This document shows positions 7,749-15,450 of a stretch of 53,948 bases of DNA, in pieces; within the stretch, counting starts at the first letter, position 1, and every line of letters starts with the position of its first letter. This DNA comes from CALXXL01 sp034926605 (GTDB taxonomy: Bacteria > Verrucomicrobiota > Lentisphaeria > Victivallales > Victivallaceae), in contig JAYFQV010000020.1 in NCBI GenBank assembly GCA_034926605.1, positions 1-53,948 of the forward strand, read 5' to 3'. The translations under genes were made by a program, and so were the position numbers. The notes beneath the pieces were generated by a model, which did no database searches, was not told the origin of the DNA, and saw only the letters and a program-made list of their open reading frames with translations.

Positions 7749-8585
7749 TCAGATGTCCAGCACCATGCCGTCGTAGCCGACCTCGATGCCGGTTCCGGCA
7801 AAGTATTCTTCCAGTTTCGCCTGAAACGGCATGCCGTTATGCGAAAAATGATTGACCACCGCCCGCGCACCCTTGTCCAGCGCACCGATCTCCACCAGCT
7901 TGTCGCGGAAGCGTAGCGACGCATGCACGCCCATGTGTCCGGTATCCCAGTCCAGATCGTTCTTGAAGAACGCCATGGTGCATTCTATCACCGCCGCGTC
8001 CAGATGATGCTTCGCCGCCAGCTCCCAGCTGGCGTCCGTCCACCAGCCGGTATCATTGGCGATCAGCACCGACCTGCCGCCGCGCTTCAGGATATAGTTG
8101 AGGCACAGTTCGTTCGGCATGTGTGCCGCCGGAACCGGCACGATCTCCAAATCGCCGTCGGCCACCGCACACCCGCTGTCGTCCAGCGTGACCGGATCCA
8201 CCGAAAGCCTGTCTATACTCATTCCCAGCTCGGAAAGCCACTTGGACAACCGCTTGTATACGCCGTCCGGCGCAAAAAGCTTCAAAGTATTGGAAACGTG
8301 ACTGAATCCCGGGGTACGCCATTCCAAGTCGACCAGATTGAGGTGATCTTCGTGCGAATGGGTGAAAAGTATGCGCTTAACGGCGGTCAGGTCGATCCCG
8401 AACTCCACGCTCTGCCAGAACGCATCCGGCCCGAAATCCACCAGCGTGTCGCCGTCGACCCAGTATGCGCAACGCCGCCTCAGATCCTTGCCGCCGTGCT
8501 TCCTGGCATAGGTACAGCATTCGCAATCGCACCACAGCGCCGGAACCGCCTCCGCCGCCGCCGAACCGAGAATTTGAAGACGCAT
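7749..8585 (-). CDS. Metallo-beta-lactamase-fold hydrolase (PhnP-like)
   Basis: The 278-aa cytoplasmic protein has the metal-binding HSHEDH motif (near residue 96) and further ligand-type residues: a His after VPVPAAH, an Asp in IANDTGWW and a late NHFSHNG. The N-terminus MRLQILGSAAAEAVP, followed by a paired Cys-x-Cys-x-x-Cys and basic loop, resembles PhnP/PqqB-type phosphodiesterases, where such cysteines bind zinc. Substrate is not predictable. The start follows AAGGG. It is next to the Na/Pi transporter, but a shared phosphate role is only conjecture. Confidence 0.82.
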   Translation of the reverse strand: MRLQILGSAAAEAVPALWCDCECCTYARKHGGKDLRRRCAYWVDGDTLVDFGPDAFWQSVEFGIDLTAVKRILFTHSHEDHLNLVDLEWRTPGFSHVSNTLKLFAPDGVYKRLSKWLSELGMSIDRLSVDPVTLDDSGCAVADGDLEIVPVPAAHMPNELCLNYILKRGGRSVLIANDTGWWTDASWELAAKHHLDAAVIECTMAFFKNDLDWDTGHMGVHASLRFRDKLVEIGALDKGARAVVNHFSHNGMPFQAKLEEYFAGTGIEVGYDGMVLDI

Positions 8586-8646
8586 TTTTAAACCCTTGTT
8601 ATTTGCAGAATCGGCGGAACCGCCGGATCAATCCATCGGGCCCGGA

Positions 8647-10326
8647 TCAGAAATTGGCGATACCGCCGGCAAGTGCTTCCGCCACGTTCATAGCGTGATT
8701 CTTGATGCGGCGCAGGGAAACCATGATATCGCTGAACGTCAACGCAAAGAGCGGCGGATATTGTTTCTTCTGCACCATTTCGAGGTGCTTGTTGCGCACG
8801 TCGTTGGCCAGACTGGTCAGAATGCGGTAACGCGCGGCAATGGGAGCAAGCTCGATCGCTTCGGCGGAATTGAGCCAGTCTTTTATTTCGGCGGTGAACT
8901 CCACAATAAGGCGGACTATTTCCGAAATCAGTTCGCGCGACTCTTCTTTAAGTTTGATGTTGTTTTCTTCAAGCCTCATACGGTACTTCACGATGCTGGC
9001 GGCATAGTCGCTTATCGACTCCAGTTCGTCGCTACAGACAATCAGCGTCTTCAACGTCTGGGTGTCCTTGGCACTGATTTCCTGCTGCATGACCTTGTCG
9101 AGATAGAGCATGATCTCCTTCTGTATCTCGTCGCAAACCTCTTCTATCTCGATTATGCGTTCCATTTTTTCGCGCTCCAGACAGGGGCTGCACAGCACTT
9201 CACCGGCCAGCCGCACCGACTCCGCCACGATCTCCTGCATATGCATGATGACCAGCTGGCCCTGCTTGATGACCAGCACCGCCGAGAAATTGGGCAGATT
9301 GCTGAAAAATTCCAGCGCCTGGGCGTGGGATTCCGGGGTTTCGTCCGGCAGCAGCCACCGTACGAATTTGACAAGATATTGCAGCAGCGGCAGGAAGAAT
9401 ATGGTCATGCACACATTGAACAATGTATGCGCCATGGCTATGTGCACACCCACGTTGGGATAGTAATTTTCGGCGTCGTGATAGCGGGCGTCGCCGGTGA
9501 ACACCATCATGTTGATGAACTCGATATACCACCGGAATATGAACAGCACGATGACGCAGCCGGTAACGTTGAACATGGTATGGGCCAGGGCCACCTGCTT
9601 GGTCACGCGGCCGCCGGAAAGCGACGCCAGCCACAAAGTGATGGTGGTGCCGATGTTTTCGCCCAGCACCAGCCCCACCGCGGTTTCGTAGGAGATGGCG
9701 CCGGTGGCGGCCAGCGACATGGTAATCGCCAGCGTCGCGGCGCTGGCCTGAACCACCATGGTGGCCACACAGCCGAGCATCATGCATCCGGCCAGACTGA
9801 GAATGCTGTCGCCCGTGAAAAATGTCATGAAATGGAGAAATTCCGGGCTTTCGCGCAACGGCTTGAACGCTTCGCTCATCCACTGCAGGCCGAAAAAGAT
9901 CAAACCTACAGCAAACAACACCCGTCCGACCAGCTTGAGAGTCGGTTTCTTGACAAACAGCAGCGGAATTGAGCCGATGCCGATTAGGAGAAGCCCGTAT
10001 TTACTGACCTGCAACGTCAGCAGCCACGCCGTGCTGGTGGTACCGATGTTCGCGCCAAAAATAAAGCCGACCCCCTGGGTCAGCGTCATAAGCCCGGCGT
10101 TCACGAAGCTGGACATCATAACAGTAGAAACCGAACTGGACTGCACCAGGAAGGTGACGATAACGCCGACCAGACACGCGAGGATGCGGTTGGCGGTGAT
10201 GTAGTTGATTGCGCGCTTGATAAATCCGGAACCCAGCGTTTGCAGGCTCTGGGACAAGGTGTTCATGCCGTACAGAAAAAGCCCAAGGCCTCCGAGGAGG
10301 GAACAGAACATCTTGAAAAGATCCAT
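8647..10326 (-). CDS. Na/Pi cotransporter with PhoU-like C-terminal domain
   Basis: This 559-aa inner-membrane protein starts with LLGGLGLFLYGMNTLSQSLQ and contains the two inverted Na/Pi-cotransporter repeats with QSSS (VQSSSVSTVM) and QASAATLAI, plus GANIGTT and GENIGTT, the substrate-site signatures. About eight membrane segments fill residues 1-320. The last 220 residues are helical and PhoU-like (for example IVCSDELESISDYAASIV), as in many bacterial NptA-type fusions. It probably imports phosphate with sodium or tunes phosphate signalling. GGAGC precedes the ATG. Confidence 0.9.
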   Translation of the reverse strand: MDLFKMFCSLLGGLGLFLYGMNTLSQSLQTLGSGFIKRAINYITANRILACLVGVIVTFLVQSSSVSTVMMSSFVNAGLMTLTQGVGFIFGANIGTTSTAWLLTLQVSKYGLLLIGIGSIPLLFVKKPTLKLVGRVLFAVGLIFFGLQWMSEAFKPLRESPEFLHFMTFFTGDSILSLAGCMMLGCVATMVVQASAATLAITMSLAATGAISYETAVGLVLGENIGTTITLWLASLSGGRVTKQVALAHTMFNVTGCVIVLFIFRWYIEFINMMVFTGDARYHDAENYYPNVGVHIAMAHTLFNVCMTIFFLPLLQYLVKFVRWLLPDETPESHAQALEFFSNLPNFSAVLVIKQGQLVIMHMQEIVAESVRLAGEVLCSPCLEREKMERIIEIEEVCDEIQKEIMLYLDKVMQQEISAKDTQTLKTLIVCSDELESISDYAASIVKYRMRLEENNIKLKEESRELISEIVRLIVEFTAEIKDWLNSAEAIELAPIAARYRILTSLANDVRNKHLEMVQKKQYPPLFALTFSDIMVSLRRIKNHAMNVAEALAGGIANF

Positions 10327-10411
10327 CGAAGCTCCAGTGTTGTCGAAAGAAATAATATGACGATGCTATTTAAAGTAATCCGTCAATGCAAAAAATCAAG
10401 CTGCGCCGGAA

Positions 10412-11761
10412 TTACTCACCCGCCTTTTCCAACACATTTTGAAAACTGGCCGGAAGCGACGAACCCGGTTTGCCTACGGAATCAAGAGAAAACCTGTATG
10501 TTTCGGAGGCCGGCACGAGTTCCAGCTCCGCAGCTGCCAGCAAATCCTCCGTCCGCTGCATGCGGGCGACGGCGTTGAACGCTCCGGCCAGGCTGTCGGT
10601 CAACAGCCTGCGGCAATCTTCCGCCGGAGCCGCGCCGACCTGTGAAAATGCGCGCAACAGCAATTCGATCCCGGCATAAGTCACCGGCCCGGCGCCGTTC
10701 AGCAGCGATGCCAGCTCCCTCGCCTTGGCGTTGTAGGCAAACCGGCAGGAATCGTATTTCTCGATAAGCAGCGGCAGGTCGGTGATGTCAGCTTCACAGC
10801 GCCTGCCCTTGTCGTCGAAATAGGTGAAGCGGCTGAATCGCTCCAAGCGGTGGCGCTGTTCGCAAGCCGGATAAGGATTGAACTGAGTGAAAACCCGACG
10901 CTCTATCGCGGCGGAAAGCGCCGCGTCCAGCGACTCCAGGTCGGCGGGCGCCGGTTCAAAAAGCGACGAGAACGCCGTCAGAAACGCCTTGTCGAAATCA
11001 TCTCCGTCGCAAGCGGACACAATCATTTTCCCGGCCGGACACATTCCCGCAATGCGCACCGGCGGCGCCGCGGTGGCGGCTTGGCGGTACGTCCCGGGAA
11101 CCAGCGGTATGGCCGCGCGTTCACGGCACAGCTCCACTGCCAGCATTGACGCCTGATCGCCGAATTCCGCCGCCGCGCCGCCGGCTTCATGCAGAGTGGA
11201 AGCCTCGCCTATCACCGTACGCAACGGGAAATTGCCGCGTTTCAGCAACACTGCGCAAACCCCGGGGTAATATCCCACGTTCAAACGCATCTGGTTGCGC
11301 GCTTTTTCCTGACTTTCAATACGACGCAGCACACCGTCGGCCATCCATACCGGAAAACGCGGGAACCCGGTTTCCGGAGCGATGCCGCATTTGACCAGCA
11401 TCAAAAAAATTGCAAACACCCGGCCTGACTGCCGTGTTTTCATAAATTCGGCATAATCGGAACCAACGCGCAGCACCGCAACATCGCCATAGCGCGCCAG
11501 CATGAATTTCCCCTCGATCGGGGTGCCGATCACCTCGATCCTGGCCGGCAATGAGGCTGATGACGGAACAGAATAAAGCAGTTTCCCGGTTTCGGAGTCG
11601 ATGCCGCCAAGCATTTGGAGCAGCTCGGCGCGATGCTCGCTGCCGGCTCCGCGCGGAAAGACTACCGGCGTACCGCATGGAAGCGTCTCCGCGTGCAGCG
11701 CCATGCCGGTCGCCAGGACGACCGCCGCACCAATAAAAAAACCAAAAAAACCGCTCTTCAT
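10412..11761 (-). CDS. Secreted protein of unknown function
   Basis: The 449-aa product has a Sec signal peptide (MKSGFFGFFIGAAVVLATGMALHA, likely cut after LHA) and no other membrane segment, so it should be periplasmic. The segment FPVWMADGVLRRIES recalls the W-x-x-(D/E)G loop that follows the zinc site in peptidase-MA-like gluzincins, but no HExxH is present, so catalysis is not supported. Several of its cysteines could form disulfides. It lies between the transporter and the divergent thiD operon. Confidence 0.7.
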   Translation of the reverse strand: MKSGFFGFFIGAAVVLATGMALHAETLPCGTPVVFPRGAGSEHRAELLQMLGGIDSETGKLLYSVPSSASLPARIEVIGTPIEGKFMLARYGDVAVLRVGSDYAEFMKTRQSGRVFAIFLMLVKCGIAPETGFPRFPVWMADGVLRRIESQEKARNQMRLNVGYYPGVCAVLLKRGNFPLRTVIGEASTLHEAGGAAAEFGDQASMLAVELCRERAAIPLVPGTYRQAATAAPPVRIAGMCPAGKMIVSACDGDDFDKAFLTAFSSLFEPAPADLESLDAALSAAIERRVFTQFNPYPACEQRHRLERFSRFTYFDDKGRRCEADITDLPLLIEKYDSCRFAYNAKARELASLLNGAGPVTYAGIELLLRAFSQVGAAPAEDCRRLLTDSLAGAFNAVARMQRTEDLLAAAELELVPASETYRFSLDSVGKPGSSLPASFQNVLEKAGE

Positions 11762-11817
11762 TATTTGTTTTCCGCCGCCGGGTGATGTATCTTGTCAATT
11801 GTTTGGTTAAAATAATC

Positions 11818-11823
11818 TATAAT
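11818..11823 (+). promoter_or_regulatory. Consensus -10 box ahead of thiD
   Basis: TATAAT at 11818-11823 has only a poorly spaced -35 candidate (TTGTCA 11792-11797, 20 bp away). Its position argues that the TTG at 11823, which would add eight residues to ThiD, is part of the promoter and not a start codon. Confidence 0.5.
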
Positions 11824-11846
11824 TGCGCGAAAGACAAGCCGATTTA

Positions 11847-12698
11847 ATGAAAAATCCTGAAACGATCAGCTATCCGGCGGCAATGACGGTGGCCGGCAGC
11901 GACTCCGGCGGCGGCGCCGGAATTGAGGCCGACCTGCGAACATTCAACGCGTTCGGTGTTTTCGGCACCGCCGTGATCGCCGCGATAACCGCCCAGAATC
12001 CGTGTGAGGTCACCGGAGTTGAGGGCATCTCTCCTGAAATGGTGGAAAAACAACTGCGCGCGGTGTTCGCAAAAATAGCGGTGCGCGCTCTGAAAACCGG
12101 GATGCTGTTTTCACGTGAGATCATACTAGCGACGGCAAAAGTGCTGCGCGAAAGACCGCATCTGGTGGTGGTGGACCCGGTAATGGTTTCCACCAGCGGG
12201 GCACGGCTGCTGTGCGAAGACGCGGTTGCGACGCTGGAAGAAGAGCTGCTGCCGCTGGCGGAATGGATCACCCCGAACCTGCCCGAAGCGGAACTGCTCC
12301 TGGGCCGCCGACTTGAGAACGAAGCCGCCTGGGTGCGCGCCGTCGGAGACCTATCCGAGAAATTCGGCGCATGCGTCGTGCTGAAGACCGGTCACGCCGG
12401 CGGCAACGCCAAGCAGGCGGTGGATTTCGTGGCTATGGAAGACGGCATTTATGAACTGGGCTCCCCCCGGATCGCGCTGCCGGACAAATATGTCGCCCAC
12501 GGCACCGGCTGCACGTTTTCCGCAGCGCTTGCCGCGGGATTCGCGCTTGAAATGGAGCCGGAAGAGGCGTTGCGTGCCGCCAAGGGATTCGTTTACGGGT
12601 CGCTTTTGGAACCGGTCGATCTTGGCGGAGGGCTTATGGCCATGTACCCGCCGCAGGAGTCCTACGAAGCCAGAACCTTCTTCCGGAAGAAGCAATAA
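11847..12698 (+). CDS. thiD: Hydroxymethylpyrimidine/phosphomethylpyrimidine kinase
   Basis: ThiD (283 aa) phosphorylates hydroxymethylpyrimidine and its monophosphate in thiamine synthesis. The ribokinase-fold signatures are clear: TVAGSDSGGGAGIEADLRTF at the start, VVDPVMVSTSG mid-protein, TPNLPEAELLLG, and AHGTGCTFSAALAAGFA with the catalytic GTGC. The ATG at 11847 is preferred over the in-frame TTG at 11823 because a TATAAT box covers the latter. It opens a long plus-strand gene series; no other thiamine gene and no TPP riboswitch is visible in the short space upstream. Confidence 0.92.
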   Translation: MKNPETISYPAAMTVAGSDSGGGAGIEADLRTFNAFGVFGTAVIAAITAQNPCEVTGVEGISPEMVEKQLRAVFAKIAVRALKTGMLFSREIILATAKVLRERPHLVVVDPVMVSTSGARLLCEDAVATLEEELLPLAEWITPNLPEAELLLGRRLENEAAWVRAVGDLSEKFGACVVLKTGHAGGNAKQAVDFVAMEDGIYELGSPRIALPDKYVAHGTGCTFSAALAAGFALEMEPEEALRAAKGFVYGSLLEPVDLGGGLMAMYPPQESYEARTFFRKKQ

Positions 12699-12704
12699 CC
12701 GCCT

Positions 12705-13715
12705 ATGAAGCTCCGGCGATTGTTACTGTGCATGGCGGTGTTCGCGGCGGCTCTCGGAGCCGAAGCGGCGGTCACCAGCATATCGAAGGTCAGAACCGGC
12801 ACTTTTTTCAGCCGCCGCTATGCGCGTTTCGCGGATGTCGCGTCCTATTTGAAGATGCGGATGACGGAGGCCAAAAGCGGCATGAGACTGCTGACCCTGC
12901 TCGGCAGAAGTTCGGCCTCTTTCCGCCCCGATCAGCGCCCGGCGGTGATAAACGGCATGCCGATCATACTCAACTACGCACCATTGTGGCAGGGCGGCCG
13001 CGCCTGGCTGAGTTGGAGCGACCTGATTTCGACCATGCTGCCGCTTTACCAGCGCTCATCGCTGCGCCGGCACACGCCTATTCACATTGTGATAGACCCC
13101 GGCCACGGCGGCAGCGATCCCGGCGCATCCGGGCGCGTCAGCAAAGAAAAAAACATCACCCTCTCCATGGCGTTCGAACTCAAAAGACAGCTGGAGAGCC
13201 GCTATGTAACCATTCAAGGCAAGCGGACCCGGCTGCGGGTCACGCTGACCAGGTCGGGAGACAGCACCGTAAGCCTTGAACAGCGTGCAGCGATCTGCAA
13301 CCGGGCCCGCGGCCAGCTGTTCATATCGCTGCACGCCGACGCCGCCTCCCCGTCGGTTTCCGGCATCGGAACCTTCAGCCTGACTCCGCCGGGAGCCCCC
13401 AGTTACAATGCCTCAAAGGTGGTAAATGAGCGGTCTACCGGGCAGGCATGGTGCAACAACAGCCTGTTCTTCGCCTACTGTGTGCAGAAAAACATCGTTT
13501 CCAAGATCAAAGACACATCCAACCGCGGCCTCAAGCGGGCCAGGTTCTCGGTGCTCCGCAACACCGACTGCCCGTCGGTGCTGGTGGAAACCGGATTTAT
13601 CACCAATACCAGAGAAGAACGCAATCTCAACAGTTCGGCCTATCGCAAGCGACTGGCCGCGGCCATAGCAGACGGAGTAGTGGAATACATAGGACAAGTC
13701 AGGAGCAGCAAATGA
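12705..13715 (+). CDS. N-acetylmuramoyl-L-alanine amidase (Amidase_3), secreted
   Basis: A 336-aa periplasmic zinc amidase that should split the MurNAc-L-Ala bond of peptidoglycan. A Sec signal peptide (cut near GAEA) is followed by about 100 residues of unrecognised N-terminal region. The catalytic domain begins HIVIDPGHGGSDPGA (zinc His), continues with NITLSMAFELKRQL, FISLHADAA (second zinc His) and ends VLVETGFITNTREE with the catalytic Glu. It lies 6 nt after thiD and overlaps a second amidase gene by ATGA. Confidence 0.92.
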   Translation: MKLRRLLLCMAVFAAALGAEAAVTSISKVRTGTFFSRRYARFADVASYLKMRMTEAKSGMRLLTLLGRSSASFRPDQRPAVINGMPIILNYAPLWQGGRAWLSWSDLISTMLPLYQRSSLRRHTPIHIVIDPGHGGSDPGASGRVSKEKNITLSMAFELKRQLESRYVTIQGKRTRLRVTLTRSGDSTVSLEQRAAICNRARGQLFISLHADAASPSVSGIGTFSLTPPGAPSYNASKVVNERSTGQAWCNNSLFFAYCVQKNIVSKIKDTSNRGLKRARFSVLRNTDCPSVLVETGFITNTREERNLNSSAYRKRLAAAIADGVVEYIGQVRSSK

Positions 13716-14611
13716 AAAGAATTGCCATCGCCGCCGCAGTAATGGCTCTGGCCGGATGTTCTCGCCAGCCAGCCGAATCACCGAAGCCGGAGGAAAAACC
13801 GGCGGTTTTTCAAGCCTGCGGGGCGGAGTTTGCCACCGGCAGGCGCGAATTCAAGTTCGACGGAGTCGTCCACTGGCTGGCCTATCCGGCCGACTTCAAA
13901 GACGGTAAACCGGTTTTCACCGAAGACGACATAACCATGACCCTTGCACCGCTAACTTCCGACGACACCCTGACCATGCGCAATATCAAAAAGATTGTGC
14001 TCGATCCGGGACACGGCGGCAAGCAGCCCGGCGCGGTCGTCGGCTCTACCGAAGAAAAAATCCTGAACCTCGACATTGCCAAACGGGTCGAGGAACTGCT
14101 CAAAAAACGCGGCTTCACGGTTGTGATGACCCGCACCGACGACCGCGACCTCGAGCTTGCCCCGCGCGCGGCGGTGCCGGCGGCGTGCGGGGCCGATCTT
14201 TTCGTCTCCATCCACTGCAACGCCGCGCCCACGCCCGCTCTGAAAGGCATCGAATGCTTCTCGATCACTCCGCGTGGCGCGCGCCCCTCCAACGACGACG
14301 GCAGTCTGCCGCCGCCCGACCCGAATGAAGAAACCACCGGTTACGCCTGTACCGCCGACAGTTTCGCGCTGGCCTCCGCCCTCCAGAGTCGGCTGATAAA
14401 ATCCACCGGAGCGACAGACCGCGGGACAAAACGCGCTCGGTTCCGGGTACTCTACAGCAACACCGTTCCGGCGGCATTGGTCGAGTGCGGGTTCATGACC
14501 AACACCGACGACGCGAAACTGCTGGCCGATCCGTCATACCGGCAGCTGCTGGCCGAGTCGATCGCCTCCGGCATCGCCGACTTCGCCGCCAGGGTGAGTC
14601 CGATCAAATGA
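13712..14611 (+). CDS. N-acetylmuramoyl-L-alanine amidase, lipoprotein
   Basis: The 299-aa product is a second Amidase_3 enzyme, here a lipoprotein: MKRIAIAAAVMALAGC with the lipobox Cys at 16. KIVLDPGHGGKQPGAVVG, a Glu in STEEKILNLDIA, FVSIHCNAA and ALVECGFMTNTDD supply the zinc and catalytic residues. A longer frame reaches back to 13448 but overlaps the upstream amidase out of frame; the ATG at 13712 follows AGGAG and overlaps the upstream stop. Two adjacent, differently anchored amidases suggest a periplasmic and an outer-membrane form with separate tasks. Confidence 0.92.
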   Translation: MKRIAIAAAVMALAGCSRQPAESPKPEEKPAVFQACGAEFATGRREFKFDGVVHWLAYPADFKDGKPVFTEDDITMTLAPLTSDDTLTMRNIKKIVLDPGHGGKQPGAVVGSTEEKILNLDIAKRVEELLKKRGFTVVMTRTDDRDLELAPRAAVPAACGADLFVSIHCNAAPTPALKGIECFSITPRGARPSNDDGSLPPPDPNEETTGYACTADSFALASALQSRLIKSTGATDRGTKRARFRVLYSNTVPAALVECGFMTNTDDAKLLADPSYRQLLAESIASGIADFAARVSPIK

Positions 14612-15450
14612 GCCAGCGCGACCGGATAGACCTGCATTTGCACAGCAACTTTTCCGACGGTGCCGATTCGCCGGAAGAGGTAGCCAAAGCCGCCGATGCC
14701 GCCGGACTGGCCGCCGCCGCGCTCACCGACCACGACACGCTTGACGGACTGCCGCGTTTTATGGCCTGCGCAGAAAAATATCCGGAACTGACGCTGATTC
14801 CGGGAGTGGAAATATCAACCCGCTTCAACAATCGCGAACTTCACATCGTCGGCCTTTGGGTCGATCCCGGCTGTGCCGAACTGGCCGAATTTCTGTCGCA
14901 GATGCGGGAGAACCGCCGGAAGCGCGCCGAGATCATGGCGATAAAACTCGCCGCGCTCGGTTATCCGCTGCCGGAGGAAGAGTGGCGCGGGCTTTCGGTG
15001 GTCGGCCGCATGCACTTTGCACGGATGCTGTTCAAGCATTACCGGTTTTCCGACCTCAACGATGTGTTCGCCCAGCTGCTTAGGCGCGGGTCGCCCGCCT
15101 TCGTGCCGCGGCCTCTTCCGCCGCCGGAAACCGCGGTAGCGGTGCTCCACCGCGCCGGAGCGGCGGCGGTTTGGGCGCATCCCGTGTTTGTGCAAGCCGG
15201 AGAACGCGGCTGGATGAAACGGGTTCTTAAACACCTGGTTCCGGCCGGGCTGGATGCGGTCGAGGTCTATTATTCGGGCTTTTCGCCACAACAGATCGAG
15301 CTGGTATCCGAGCTGGCTCAACACAATGGTCTTGCGTTCTCCGGCGGAAGCGACTGTCATGATATATCCGGCTCGCCTCCGGTCGGCGGCACCATGCCGG
15401 TCCCGGCGGCGCTGCTGGCGCAGCTCGAAGCGCGCCGCCCGATGAAATGA
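14608..15450 (+). CDS. PHP-domain phosphoesterase
   Basis: This 280-aa cytoplasmic protein has the PHP metal motifs: DLHLHSNFSDG at the start, LTDHDTLDG, PGVEIST, AAVWAHPVF and SGGSDCH at the end. It resembles the YciV/TrpH group (RNase AM or nucleoside 3',5'-bisphosphate phosphatase), whose members act on small nucleotides or trim RNA 5' ends; the exact substrate is inferred. Start chosen at 14608 by ATGA overlap with the amidase; the earlier in-frame Met at 14485 lies inside that gene. Confidence 0.85.
   Translation: MSQRDRIDLHLHSNFSDGADSPEEVAKAADAAGLAAAALTDHDTLDGLPRFMACAEKYPELTLIPGVEISTRFNNRELHIVGLWVDPGCAELAEFLSQMRENRRKRAEIMAIKLAALGYPLPEEEWRGLSVVGRMHFARMLFKHYRFSDLNDVFAQLLRRGSPAFVPRPLPPPETAVAVLHRAGAAAVWAHPVFVQAGERGWMKRVLKHLVPAGLDAVEVYYSGFSPQQIELVSELAQHNGLAFSGGSDCHDISGSPPVGGTMPVPAALLAQLEARRPMK

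Noticed and set aside
8596..9972. 458-codon plus-strand frame
   Set aside because: Antisense to the Na/Pi transporter; His/Gln/Arg-rich, typical of a shadow frame in GC-rich DNA.
11762..11846. TPP riboswitch ahead of thiD
   Set aside because: The space is too short and lacks the conserved CTGAGA and ACCTGA segments.
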